From: Pseudomonas fluvialis
Lineage (GTDB): Bacteria; Pseudomonadota; Gammaproteobacteria; Pseudomonadales; Pseudomonadaceae
Length of the DNA stretch: 64,000 bases
Reading direction: 5' to 3'
Assembly: GCF_002234375.1 (NCBI RefSeq)
Contig: NZ_NMQV01000014.1
Coordinates: forward strand, 1 to 64,000
The position numbers were made by a program, and so were the translations under genes. Below, piece after piece: positions 52,699-64,000 of this stretch (positions within the stretch are counted from its first letter, which is position 1; each line of letters starts with the position of its first letter). Below the pieces are notes generated by a model. It had not been told where the DNA came from. It saw only the letters and a list, made by a program, of their open reading frames with translations, and made no database searches.

Positions 52699-53909
52699 TG
52701 AGCAAGTTCATGGAATGGGTTGACGCCCGCTTCCCCGCCACCAAGATGTGGGAAGACCATCTGTCCAAGTACTACGCACCGAAGAACTTCAACTTCTTCT
52801 ATTTCTTCGGTTCGCTGGCCCTGCTGGTGCTGGTCAACCAGATCCTTACCGGTATCTGGCTGACCATGAGCTTCACCCCGTCGGCCGAGGAAGCCTTCGC
52901 TTCCGTCGAGTACATCATGCGCGATGTGGAGTACGGCTGGATCATCCGCTACCTGCACTCCACCGGGGCTTCCGCGTTCTTCGTGGTGGTCTATCTGCAC
53001 ATGTTCCGCGGTCTGCTCTACGGCTCTTATCAGAAGCCGCGCGAGCTGGTGTGGATCTTCGGCATGCTGATCTACCTTGCCCTGATGGCCGAGGCTTTCA
53101 TGGGCTACCTGCTGCCCTGGGGCCAGATGTCCTACTGGGGCGCCCAGGTGATCATCTCGCTGTTCGGTGCCATCCCGGTGATTGGTGCTGACCTGACCGA
53201 GTGGATCCGTGGTGACTACCTGATCTCCGGGATTACCCTGAACCGCTTCTTTGCCCTGCACGTGATTGCCCTACCGATCGTCCTGCTTGGCCTGGTGGTT
53301 ATGCACATCCTGGCGCTGCACGAAGTGGGTTCGAACAACCCCGATGGCATCGAGATCAAGAAGCTGAAGGACGAGAATGGCGTGCCGCTGGATGGCATCC
53401 CCTTCCACCCCTACTACACCGTCAAGGATATCGTTGGCGTCGTAGTGTTCCTCTTCGTGTTCTGTGCCGTGGTGTTCTTCTTCCCGGAAATGGGCGGTTA
53501 CTTCCTGGAGAAACCGAACTTCGAAGCGGCCAACCCGTTCAAGACGCCTGCGCACATTGCCCCGGTGTGGTACTTCACGCCCTTCTACGCCATCCTGCGC
53601 GCCGTGCCGGACAAGCTGCTGGGTGTGATTGCCATGGGTGCAGCGATTGCCGTGCTGTTCGTGCTGCCCTGGCTGGACCGTAGCCCGGTCAAGTCCATGC
53701 GCTACAAAGGCTGGATGAGCAAACTGTGGCTGCTGGTGTTCTGCGTGTCCTTCGTGATCCTCGGTGTGCTGGGTGTGCTGGCGCCGACCGATGGTCGCAC
53801 GCTGCTGGCGCGTATCTGCACCGTACTGTACTTCGCCTACTTCATCCTGATGCCGTTCTACACCCGGATGGAGAAGACTAAACCGGTTCCGGAAAGGGTG
53901 ACTGGCTAA
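52695..53909 (+). CDS. petB: cytochrome b of the bc1 complex
   Basis: A 404-residue cytochrome b with about eight membrane spans. FMEWVDARFPATKMWEDHLS opens; histidines of the two haem b sites lie in RYLHSTGASAFFVVVYLHMF and RFFALHVIALPIVLLGLVVM HILALHE; the quinol-site motif PWGQMSYWGAQVI and the PEWY-equivalent in APVWYFTPFYAILRAVPDK follow. It carries the Q-cycle sites. Start codon ATG 52695 overlaps the petA stop (a second ATG follows at 52698). Confidence 0.95.
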   Translation: MMSKFMEWVDARFPATKMWEDHLSKYYAPKNFNFFYFFGSLALLVLVNQILTGIWLTMSFTPSAEEAFASVEYIMRDVEYGWIIRYLHSTGASAFFVVVYLHMFRGLLYGSYQKPRELVWIFGMLIYLALMAEAFMGYLLPWGQMSYWGAQVIISLFGAIPVIGADLTEWIRGDYLISGITLNRFFALHVIALPIVLLGLVVMHILALHEVGSNNPDGIEIKKLKDENGVPLDGIPFHPYYTVKDIVGVVVFLFVFCAVVFFFPEMGGYFLEKPNFEAANPFKTPAHIAPVWYFTPFYAILRAVPDKLLGVIAMGAAIAVLFVLPWLDRSPVKSMRYKGWMSKLWLLVFCVSFVILGVLGVLAPTDGRTLLARICTVLYFAYFILMPFYTRMEKTKPVPERVTG

Positions 53910-54688
53910 TGAAAAAGCAATTTGCAGCACTTATTTTTGCGCTCCTGCCGGCTTTTGCCTCTGCCGCTGCTCTGGAAGTTCCGCTGGATAAAGTGGATAT
54001 CGACCTGCGCGACAAGGCCGCCATGCAGGACGGCGCGCGTACCTTCGCCAACTACTGCATGGGCTGCCATGGCGCCAAGTACCAGCGTTACGAGCGTGTC
54101 GCGCGTGACCTGGGCATCAGCGAAGAACTGATGAAGGCCAACCTGGTATTCACTGGCGCCAAGATCGGCGACCACATGAAGAGCAGCATGCGCGAGAAAG
54201 ACGGCAAGCTGTGGTTCGGTGCGGCGCCGCCCGACCTGACCCTGGTGGCTCGCGTACGTGGCAACGACTGGCTGTACACTTACCTGCGTGCCTTCTATGA
54301 AGACCCGACCCGTCCCTACGGCGTCAATAACAAGGTCTTCCCGAATGTCGGCATGCCCAACGTACTGGCTGGTCTGCAAGGCCGTCAGGTAGTAGGTTGC
54401 AAGCAGGTACAGGTAGTGGAGGGCGGCAAGAAGCAGTTCGACCCGCTGACCGGTGCGCCGATCACTCACGAAGCCTGTGACCAGCTGACCATTGTGCCGA
54501 ACAGTGGCGAGCTGACACCCGAGCAGTTCGACGAGAAGGTGAAGAACCTGGTGACCTTCCTGGCCTACTCGGCCAACCCGGTCAAGCTGGAGAGCCAGCG
54601 CATCGGTACCTACGTACTGTTGTTCCTGGCGTTCTTCTTCGTGTTCGCCTACCTGCTGAAACGCGAGTACTGGAAAGACGTGCACTAA
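53909..54688 (+). CDS. petC: cytochrome c1 of the bc1 complex
   Basis: A 259-residue cytochrome c1. A signal peptide ([20 protein letters not shown]) is followed by the haem motif [20 protein letters not shown]. Haem-ligand methionine lies in [19 protein letters not shown], and a C-terminal anchor ([20 protein letters not shown]) fixes it in the membrane. It passes electrons from the Rieske protein to soluble cytochromes. Its ATG overlaps the petB stop by one base (TAATG). Confidence 0.95.
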   Translation: MKKQFAALIFALLPAFASAAALEVPLDKVDIDLRDKAAMQDGARTFANYCMGCHGAKYQRYERVARDLGISEELMKANLVFTGAKIGDHMKSSMREKDGKLWFGAAPPDLTLVARVRGNDWLYTYLRAFYEDPTRPYGVNNKVFPNVGMPNVLAGLQGRQVVGCKQVQVVEGGKKQFDPLTGAPITHEACDQLTIVPNSGELTPEQFDEKVKNLVTFLAYSANPVKLESQRIGTYVLLFLAFFFVFAYLLKREYWKDVH

Positions 54689-54708
54689 GCACTGTCTGGC
54701 CGTTCGCA

Positions 54709-54738
54709 GCGCGCGCCCTACGGGGCGCGCGCGTCTTT
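54709..54738 (+). terminator. terminator after petABC
   Basis: Ten-base stem GCGCGCGCCC (54709-54718) / GGGCGCGCGC (54723-54732) with TACG loop, then GTCTTTCT. It lies 20 bp past petC and before sspA. A short T-tract is present but mixed with C. Confidence 0.7.
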
Positions 54739-54780
54739 CTGCCTCCCAAAAAGTTGAACCGCGAGGAGGAGCCTCACCGC

Positions 54781-55398
54781 ATGGCCGCCATCAACAAGCT
54801 GACGCTGTTTTCCGATCCGCTGAGCCATTACAGCCATCGGGTACGTCTGGTACTTGCCGAGAAATCCGTGCAGGCCGAACTGATCGAGGTGCAGGCCGGA
54901 CAATGCCCGGCGCAACTCAGCGAGCTCAATCCTTACGGAAGCCTGCCTACCCTGGCCGATCGCGACCTGGCGCTTTACGAGACCAGTGTGGTGATGGAGT
55001 ACCTGGACGAGCGCTATCCGCATCCGCCGTTGTTGCCGGTTTATCCGGTGGCGCGGGCTAACAGCCGCCTTCTGGTGCATCGTATCCAGCGCGACTGGTG
55101 CCGACAGGTCGACCAGATCCTTGATCCCCGGCAAAAGGATGCCGTACGGGTGCAGGCGCGCAAGGAGTTGCGCGAGAGCCTGATTGGTGTGTCACCACTG
55201 TTTGCCGACAAGCCTTTCTTCTTGAGCGAGGACATGAGTCTGGTAGATTGCTGCCTGTTGCCCATTCTCTGGCGCCTGCCACAGCTGGGTATTGAACTGC
55301 CCCGTGCGGCCAAACCCCTGCTTGATTATATGGAGCGTGGTTTTGCCCGACCGGCGTTCCAGGCCAGCCTGTCGGCGGCCGAACGCGATATGCGCTGA
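54781..55398 (+). CDS. sspA: stringent starvation protein A
   Basis: A 205-residue SspA, a glutathione-S-transferase-fold protein that binds RNA polymerase. [20 protein letters not shown] is the N-terminal thioredoxin-like half; [20 protein letters not shown] follows; [20 protein letters not shown] and the end LSAAERDMR belong to the helical half. In Pseudomonas it acts on transcription in stationary phase and on alginate and virulence genes. Start ATG 54781 after GAGGAGGAGCCTCACCGC. In operon with sspB, 9 bp apart. Confidence 0.92.
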   Translation: MAAINKLTLFSDPLSHYSHRVRLVLAEKSVQAELIEVQAGQCPAQLSELNPYGSLPTLADRDLALYETSVVMEYLDERYPHPPLLPVYPVARANSRLLVHRIQRDWCRQVDQILDPRQKDAVRVQARKELRESLIGVSPLFADKPFFLSEDMSLVDCCLLPILWRLPQLGIELPRAAKPLLDYMERGFARPAFQASLSAAERDMR

Positions 55399-55407
55399 GG
55401 AGCCTGC

Positions 55408-55815
55408 ATGAACTCCAGTCGTCCCTACCTGTTGCGTGCACTCTACGAATGGATCGTGGATAACCAATGCACGCCGCATCTGCTGGTCAATAGCGATTAT
55501 CCGCAGGTGCGCGTGCCGCCCGGTTTTGCCAGCGATGGACAGATCGTTTTGAATGTTTCGCCGTCGGCGGTGCGCTACCTGGAAATGGACAACCAGGCGG
55601 TCAGTTTCGAAGGGCGCTTCGGAGGTGTGGCGCACCGTTTATACGTGCCTTGCGCGGCCGTGCTGGCGATCTATGCCCGAGAAAACGGGCAAGGCATGGT
55701 CTTCGAGCTGGAAGCCCCGGAAGCAGAAGCTGTTCTGGCTGAAGAGGAAGGTGCGACGCCTCAGGATGAACCGCCCAAGCCCGGCGGTCGGCCCAGCCTG
55801 AAGGTCGTCAAGTAA
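55408..55815 (+). CDS. sspB: ClpXP adaptor SspB (stringent starvation protein B)
   Basis: A 135-residue SspB. SRPYLLRALYEWIVDNQCTP, HLLVNSDYPQVRVPPGFASD and the beta region VLNVSPSAVRYLEMDNQAVS form the ssrA-tag-binding domain; the acidic linker (EAEAVLAEEEGATPQDEPP) leads to the ClpX-docking tail GGRPSLKVVK. It delivers ssrA-tagged proteins and RseA-like substrates to ClpXP. Confidence 0.93.
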   Translation: MNSSRPYLLRALYEWIVDNQCTPHLLVNSDYPQVRVPPGFASDGQIVLNVSPSAVRYLEMDNQAVSFEGRFGGVAHRLYVPCAAVLAIYARENGQGMVFELEAPEAEAVLAEEEGATPQDEPPKPGGRPSLKVVK

Positions 55816-55820
55816 GGGGG

Positions 55821-55845
55821 CGGCCGTACCTTACGGGTACGGCCG
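55821..55845. terminator. bidirectional hairpin between sspB and dolP
   Basis: Ten-base stem CGGCCGTACC (55821-55830) / GGTACGGCCG (55836-55845), loop TTACG, in the 50-bp gap between the convergent genes. No T-tract. Confidence 0.6.
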
Positions 55846-55865
55846 AGACTGTACCGAATGGCCTG

Positions 55866-57466
<1,601 letters not shown>

Positions 57467-57470
<4 letters not shown>

Positions 57471-59272
57471 TAATCGTTGCCTGGCAGCGGCACGACCTGG
57501 CCGTCGCGGATCTCGGCCCAGGGCAGTTGGCGCTGTACGCGTTGTCCGGGAGCCAGGCTCAGGCGACCGGACAGGCCGTCCAGGCTCATTCCCGGTAGGC
57601 TTTGCAGTTGTTGCAGGCGCGGGGTCAGCTGATAGGCATCGGCGCCCATGGCGTACAGGCGGCCCAGACTGCCCGAGGCTTGCGGCCATTGACCGCTGGT
57701 CTGTTGCTGCAGGCTGTTGTCGGCAAACAGCAGCCAGGGGGTTTCGCAGAAGCGAATGCCGTCCATGTCGAGCAGTTGCGTGCTGTTCTGCGTGCCGCTG
57801 TAAAGGTGCGATGTGGCGTAGACCGGGATGTCGCCGGCGTACTGGAAGGCCAGCGTTGGCTTGATCTGTTGCGCTTGCTGCGGCGTGGCGGCAAGGAAGA
57901 TGAAGTCGATATCGTGGCGACGCGCCGGCTGTGCATCGATGCTGCTGCCCACGGCGGCCTCCAGGCGCTGCGCGCGTGCTTCGCTTTGGCGCAGCTGCAG
58001 CAGCTCGGCAATCTGTCGTGCCAGCTCGACGGGTTGATCGATGTATTGCACGCCAAGCAGCTCCCCGCCTTGTGCTTGCCAGCTGCCCTGGAAGGCGGCC
58101 AGCACGCGGCGGCCCCATTCGCCGCTCGGCACCAGCGCTACGGCGCGGCGCATGCCGTCATCCCAGGCGCGTTGCGCGGCTGCGCGCGCCTCGTCCTCGG
58201 CAGCCAGGCCAAACTGGAAGAGCTGGGCCGGCGGTGTGCGCGTGCTGTCGCTGTAGTTGAGGGCGAGGGTGGGCAGGGGCAGTTGCTCGCGTTCGCTGAG
58301 TTGCTTGACCAGCGGTTTTTCCAGCGGGCCGACGACCAGCTGGATACCGTCCTGGCTGGCTTGCTGGTAGAAAGCGTCCAGCGAGCTGATGCTGTTGCTG
58401 TCATACAGTTGCACGCTGGGTAGCTGTGGGTTGCTGGCCAGGGCCTGGTAGTGCGCGGCCAGGAAGCCGTCACGCAGGGCGCGTGCCACCGAGGCCAGCG
58501 GGCCGTCCTGGGGCAGCAGCAGGGCAATTTTCTGCAAGGGCTGGCGAGCCAGTTGCTGGATGTCGCGCAGTGCCTGGGGCAGGTCTTGTGCCGCCGGGTG
58601 CTGCGGGTGGGCTGCCAGCCAGGCGTCGATCTGCGCGCTTTGCTGTTGTGGCGTGGCATTCTGCTTGCTGATCAGTGCCAGTTGTCGCCAAGCGTCGAAC
58701 TCGCTGTCGCCCTCGCTGTGCAGTTCCTGGCGGGAAAGCTGGCTGAGCAGCTTCCAGATATGGGCATGGTTGGCCGCCTGTTGCTGGTCGGCGAGCAGGG
58801 GGGCAATGAACACGCGCTCACGGGCTGCCGCGAGCAGTTGTTTATCGGCTTCCAGGGCCTGGGCGCGTACGCTCTGGCTGCGCAGTTGCTGCTCCAGTGG
58901 CAGTTCGGCGAGGCGCTCGAAGCTGGGATGGGCGAAGGCCTTGAGCGCGCTTTTTGGGCGTTCGCGGGCCAGGTCCAGCTCAGCGCTCAGGGTGCTGGCA
59001 TAGATTTGCTGGGCCGGCTTGAGCGAGTCCAGCGGCACCTGTTGCAGGATGTCTGCGGTCTGCTGCCAGTGGCCCAGGCGCAACGCCTGCTCGGCGGCGG
59101 AGAGGCGCAGTAGCGCCGCCTGTTCACCTTGGCTGCTGCTGGCTTCGCTGAGCAGTTGCTCAATGCTGGCCTTGGGGGTGCGGGGCAGTTCGCCAAGCGG
59201 GGCGCGGCCGTCGCTTGCGCAGGCGCAAAGCAGGGCGGCAAGGCTGAAGGCGAGCAGGGGGCGCAAGGTCAT
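57467..59272 (-). CDS. lpoA: LpoA-type penicillin-binding protein activator (LppC)
   Basis: A 601-residue outer-membrane lipoprotein that reaches through the periplasm to stimulate PBP1A. The lipobox is SLAALLCAC. The N-terminal TPR-like part spans residues 35-270 (ASSSQGEQAALLRLSAAEQA); the C-terminal periplasmic-binding-like part starts LQKIALLLPQDGPLASVARA and includes LVVGPLEKPLVKQLSEREQL. It is divergent from rsmI with 122 bp between starts, as in many gammaproteobacteria. Start ATG 59272, beyond which the upstream in-frame region is not family-like. Confidence 0.9.
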
Positions 59273-59394
59273 GGAGTCTATCCTGGTACTCGGGTCAACG
59301 AATCGGCGATTGTACCGAAGGGGCGCCATGGGTGCGAACCTGTGGCGGGAAAGCCGTTACAATCGTGCGCCTGTTCAATGTCCCGGAGTCTGCC

Positions 59395-60261
59395 GTGTCG
59401 TCCGCCCCTTTGAGTTCATCTGCTGTCGGTACCCTGTATGTGGTGGCTACGCCGATCGGCAATCTGGAAGACATCAGCGCGCGTGCCCTGCGGGTGTTGC
59501 GCGAGGTGGCGTTGATTGCCGCGGAGGATACCCGTCACTCGTCGCGGCTGCTGCAGCACTTCGGCATCACGACGCCGCTGGCCGCCTGTCATGAGCACAA
59601 TGAGCGCGAACAGGGGGGGCGCTTTGTCGAGCGTTTGCTGGCGGGTGAGGATGTGGCACTGATTTCCGATGCCGGTACACCGCTGATTTCCGATCCAGGC
59701 TTCCATCTGGTGCGTGCCGCACGGGCGGCGGGGGTTCGTGTGTCGCCTGTGCCGGGAGCCTGTGCCCTGGTCGCAGCGCTCTCTGCCGCTGGCCTGCCCT
59801 CGGATCGTTTCATCTTCGAGGGTTTCCTGCCGGCCAAGGCGGCAGCGCGCCAGGCGCGCCTGCAGGGCGTGGCGGAGGAGTCCCGCACCTTGATCTTCTA
59901 CGAGGCACCGCATCGTCTGCTGGAGTCCCTGCAGGACATGTGCGAGGCCTTTGGCGGGCAGCGTCAGGCGGTGCTTGGGCGTGAGTTGAGCAAGACTTTT
60001 GAAACCCTCAAGGGGCTGCCGCTGGATGAGTTGTGCGCCTGGGTGGCGGCTGATAGCAACCAGCAGCGCGGTGAGTGTGTGGTGTTGGTGGCGGGCTGGC
60101 AGGCGCCCGAGGGCGAGGAGGCGCTGAGTGGTGAGGCGCTGCGCGTGCTTGACCTGTTGTTGGCCGACTTGCCGCTCAAGCGTGCCGCAGCACTGGCGGC
60201 GGAGATTACCGGGGTGCGCAAGAACCTGTTGTACCAGGCAGCGCTGGCTCGTCAGTCTTAG
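59395..60261 (+). CDS. rsmI: 16S rRNA (cytidine1402-2'-O)-methyltransferase
   Basis: A 288-residue SAM-dependent enzyme of the tetrapyrrole methylase fold. LYVVATPIGNLEDISARALR, VALIAAEDTRHSSRLLQHFG, LISDAGTPLISDPGFHLVRA and VSPVPGACALVAALSAAGLP are diagnostic. It adds the 2'-O-methyl of C1402 in the decoding site. The start is GTG 59395 with CCGGAGTCTGCC before it; earlier in-frame codons lack homology. A TTG-G-like region follows, then RNase P RNA. Confidence 0.93.
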   Translation: MSSAPLSSSAVGTLYVVATPIGNLEDISARALRVLREVALIAAEDTRHSSRLLQHFGITTPLAACHEHNEREQGGRFVERLLAGEDVALISDAGTPLISDPGFHLVRAARAAGVRVSPVPGACALVAALSAAGLPSDRFIFEGFLPAKAAARQARLQGVAEESRTLIFYEAPHRLLESLQDMCEAFGGQRQAVLGRELSKTFETLKGLPLDELCAWVAADSNQQRGECVVLVAGWQAPEGEEALSGEALRVLDLLLADLPLKRAAALAAEITGVRKNLLYQAALARQS

Positions 60262-60302
60262 CGTTGAGGCGGCACGGCGACGCTGGTTGTTGCGCTTTGC
60301 GC

Positions 60303-60331
60303 TTGCCGCCTGTGGCGGCTGCCGTTACCCT
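60303..60331 (+). promoter_or_regulatory. putative promoter of rnpB
   Basis: TTGCCG (60303-60308), 17-bp spacer, TACCCT (60326-60331), nine bases before the first base of RNase P RNA. Both boxes depart from consensus, but spacing and position fit a strong stable-RNA promoter. Confidence 0.45.
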
Positions 60332-60340
60332 TGCCGGCGG

Positions 60341-60693
60341 AGAGTCGGCTGGACAGTCGCTGCCTGCCATCTGGCAGGGGGAGGAAAGTCCGGGCTCCAT
60401 AGGGCGGAGTGCCAGGTAATGCCTGGGAGGCGTGAGCCTACGGAAAGTGCCACAGAAAATAACCGCCTAAGCGCGCAAGCGCCGGTAAGGGTGAAAAGGT
60501 GCGGTAAGAGCGCACCGCACGGCTGGCAACAGTCCGTGGCTAGGTAAACCCCACTCGGAGCAAGACCAAATAGGGTTCCATTGGCGTGGCCCGCGCTGGA
60601 ACCGGGTAGGTTGCTAAAGCGCTGCAGTGATGTAGTGCGTAGAGGAATGGCTGTCCTCGACAGAACCCGGCTTACAGGCCGACTCTCCACCTT
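60341..60693 (+). ncRNA. rnpB: RNase P RNA (class A)
   Basis: The catalytic RNA that trims 5' leaders of pre-tRNAs. Its 5' end AGAGTCGGC (60341-60349) pairs with GCCGACTCT (60678-60686) to form helix P1. The universal core GAGGAAAGTCCGGGCTCC (60381-60398) and ACAGAAAATAACCGCC-like CR regions (near 60452) are present, as is GGTAAACCCCACTCGGAGCA near 60543. Length about 353 nt suits the bacterial class A type; the last few bases are an estimate. It lies between rsmI and mraZ, the usual Pseudomonas position. Confidence 0.95.
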
Positions 60694-60905
60694 CCTTTCT
60701 CGCTGCTGTTACTTCTGCAGTGCTGTTTTTCCCGCCTTTTTAATGCCTAAAAAATCTTACTCTTAACAAAGTACTTTAAGTTCGAAGTTCAGTGCTTTGT
60801 GCTGGTTCGTTTTTGCCTGTTCTGGCTCCGTCAAAAAGCCCCTTCATTCCCCCTGGGGCGGCGCTAAATCGCCGTCACATAAGGATTTTTCCGCTTTGCC
60901 GTGCC

Positions 60906-60935
60906 TTGACGGTGGGGTTGCTGCGTTCCTATAGT
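60906..60935 (+). promoter_or_regulatory. mra promoter of the division cluster
   Basis: TTGACG (60906-60911), 18-bp spacer, TATAGT (60930-60935). A start around 60942 would place the MraZ boxes at the very beginning of the transcript. The 318-bp stretch between rnpB and mraZ is otherwise AT-richer with no gene I can support. Confidence 0.7.
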
Positions 60936-60943
60936 GTGCCGAA

Positions 60944-60978
60944 GTGGCATAAAGTGGGTTGAAGTGGTTTTTATGGGC
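60944..60978 (+). promoter_or_regulatory. four MraZ boxes at 10-bp period
   Basis: Direct repeats GTGGC (60944-60948), GTGGG (60954-60958), GTGGT (60964-60968) and TGGGC (60974-60978) lie at exactly ten-base steps just after the promoter. MraZ recognises TGGGN-type repeats spaced by five bases and represses its own cluster, so this is an autoregulatory operator. Confidence 0.8.
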
Positions 60979-61011
60979 ACGGATAGCTAGTTAATAAGGG
61001 GAAGCGCAGCC

Positions 61012-61467
61012 TTGTTCCGCGGAGCTAACGCCATCAGTCTCGACGCCAAAGGGCGCCTCGCGATGCCGAGTCGGTATCGTGATGAGCTGCTTGCGCGTTG
61101 TGCTGGCCAGCTCATCGTGACCATTGATGCGGTAGACCCCTGCCTGTGTATCTATCCGTTGTCCGAGTGGGAGCTGATCGAGGCCAAGCTGCGTGAGCTG
61201 CCGTCGTTGCGCGAAGAGACGCGCCGCCTGCAGCGCCTGCTGATCGGCAATGCAGTGGATATCGAGCTGGACGGCAACGGTCGTTTTCTCGTGCCGCCGC
61301 GCCTGCGCACCCATGCCGGCCTGGACAAGCACGCCATGCTGGTCGGGCAACTGAACAAGTTTCAGCTGTGGAACGAGGATGCCTGGAATGCCCTGGCGGA
61401 AGCGGATCTGGCTGCCATCAAACAACCCGGCGCGCTGCCGGATGACCTGCGTGATCTGATCCTGTGA
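61012..61467 (+). CDS. mraZ: transcriptional regulator MraZ
   Basis: A 151-residue MraZ with two AbrB-like half-domains: [20 protein letters not shown] and [20 protein letters not shown]. It forms rings and represses the dcw cluster by binding repeats after its promoter, which are present here. The start is an uncommon TTG (61012) preceded by AAGGGGAAG; no ATG or GTG nearby gives the conserved FRGANAIS start. First gene of the dcw cluster, overlapping or abutting rsmH. Confidence 0.93.
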   Translation: MFRGANAISLDAKGRLAMPSRYRDELLARCAGQLIVTIDAVDPCLCIYPLSEWELIEAKLRELPSLREETRRLQRLLIGNAVDIELDGNGRFLVPPRLRTHAGLDKHAMLVGQLNKFQLWNEDAWNALAEADLAAIKQPGALPDDLRDLIL

Positions 61468-61469
61468 GC

Positions 61470-62407
61470 ATGACCAGCCCGTTTCGCCATATCACCGTAT
61501 TGCTCGATGAAGCTATCGAGGCCCTGGCTGTGCGCGGCGATGGCTGCTATGTCGATGGCACCTTCGGGCGCGGCGGGCATAGTCGCCTGCTTCTGCAGAA
61601 GCTGGGTGCGGAGGGCTGCCTGCTGGGCTTTGACAAAGACCCGCAAGCTATTGCCACGGGGCAAGCGCTGGCGGCCGAAGACGGCCGCTTTGTCGTTGTG
61701 CAGCGCAGTTTTGCCGAGCTGGGCGATGAGTTGGCGCAGCGCCAGCTGCATGGCCGAGTGGATGGTGTATTGCTCGATCTTGGCGTGTCCTCGCCGCAGC
61801 TGGATGACGCCGAGCGAGGCTTCAGCTTTGTCAATGACGGCCCGCTGGATATGCGCATGAATCCGCATGCCGGGCTGAGTGCCGCGCAGTTCATTGCCAT
61901 GGCGGACGAGGAAGAAATTGCCCGGGTCTTCAAGGAGTACGGCGAAGAGCGCTTCGCCAAGCGTATGGCGCGTGCGGTGGTGCAGCGTCGTGCGCTCAAG
62001 CCGTTCGAGCGTACTGCGGACCTGGCCCAGGTGCTTACCGATGCCAATCCCGCCTGGGAGAAGGGCAAGAACCCGGCGACCCGTGCCTTTCAGGGTCTGC
62101 GAATCCACGTCAATAATGAACTGGGTGATCTGCAGCGTGGCCTCGATGCGGCGCTCGAAGCCCTGGCCGTGGGTGGGCGCCTGGTAGTGATCAGCTTCCA
62201 TTCCCTGGAAGACCGTATCGTCAAACAGTTCATGCGCCGGCATGCCAAGGGCGAAGTTGATCGCCTGCCGCGTGACTTGCCGATCATCCCCAAAGCGTTC
62301 GAGCCGCGCCTTAAGCTGCATGGCAAGCCGGTGTTTGCCAGCGAAGCGGAAGTACGTGCCAACCCGCGTTCGCGCAGTGCCGTCATGCGTATTGCGGAGA
62401 AGCTGCG

Positions 62408-62411
<4 letters not shown>
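61470..62411 (+). CDS. rsmH: 16S rRNA (cytosine1402-N4)-methyltransferase
   Basis: A 313-residue SAM-dependent enzyme formerly Mra[41 protein letters not shown] (SAM loop), [20 protein letters not shown] and [20 protein letters not shown] are diagnostic. It methylates N4 of C1402, the same nucleotide that RsmI methylates on the ribose, so both C1402 enzymes sit within 2.5 kb here. ATG 61470 is used; GTG 61464 overlapping the mraZ stop is an alternative. Confidence 0.94.

Positions 62412-64000
<1,589 letters not shown>

Noticed and set aside
60830..60865. minus-strand terminator-like hairpin between rnpB and mraZ
   Set aside because: GCCCC/GGGGC with T behind it on the minus strand, but no minus-strand gene ends there; probably chance.

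Overview
The window is a high-GC gammaproteobacterial chromosome segment that looks like Pseudomonas sensu lato. The evidence is the N-acetylglutaminylglutamine amide (NAGGN) osmolyte genes, a fused cysNC beside cysD and algW, the run zapG-trpS-zapE / rplM-rpsI-petABC-sspAB-dolP-SIS-yraN-lpoA-rsmI-rnpB, and entry into the mraZ-rsmH-ftsL-ftsI division cluster. No species can be named from sequence alone.

Layout. 1-600 is an AT-richer edge with a decayed reading frame (minus strand) and a tRNA/tmRNA-3'-end-like sequence followed by a strong terminator, possibly a scar of an integrated element. 740-6058 holds a MarR regulator divergent from the NAGGN genes asnO, ngg and an M42 peptidase. 6143-10745 is an accessory cluster: LysR regulator, divergent Thermus-type isocitrate dehydrogenase, a DUF6671-like zinc-ribbon protein and a second cysD without cysN. 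A PAS/GGDEF protein follows. 12208-16133 (minus) is the Anbu operon: circularly permuted ATP-grasp, alpha-E, transglutaminase, Anbu proteasome-like protease. A ugd gene diverges from it.

18097-23623 is an arsenic island built on two divergent transcripts: thioredoxin-like protein, ArsP-like permease and ACR3 on one side; an ArsC-ArsR fusion, GAPDH and ArsJ on the other. After an FMN-dependent hydroxy-acid dehydrogenase comes a copper/silver efflux operon (small Cys/His-rich secreted protein, cusC, cusB with a fused CusF-like tail, cusA with the three substrate methionines). Then a ModE-like HTH protein, an outer-membrane nucleoside-channel-like protein, a dihaem cytochrome, yjdM, algW and a Nif3 protein.

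35943-39210 is the sulfate-activation operon cysD-cysNC, split by a small four-helix-bundle gene flanked by inverted repeats. A drug-type RND pump (40207-44436) follows. From 44677 on the content is mostly housekeeping: envelope/division factors, trpS, ribosomal proteins L13/S9, the cytochrome bc1 complex, stringent starvation proteins, envelope maintenance, rsmI, RNase P RNA, and the start of the dcw cluster with clear MraZ boxes. The window ends inside ftsI.

For undescribed biology the best candidate is the LysR / Thermus-type IDH / DUF6671 / orphan CysD cluster. Next are the Anbu operon, the ArsC-ArsR fusion, the four-helix-bundle insertion in cysDNC, and a pair of hairpins with a repeated loop upstream of rplM. 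No CRISPR array, prophage, transposase or tRNA gene was found.
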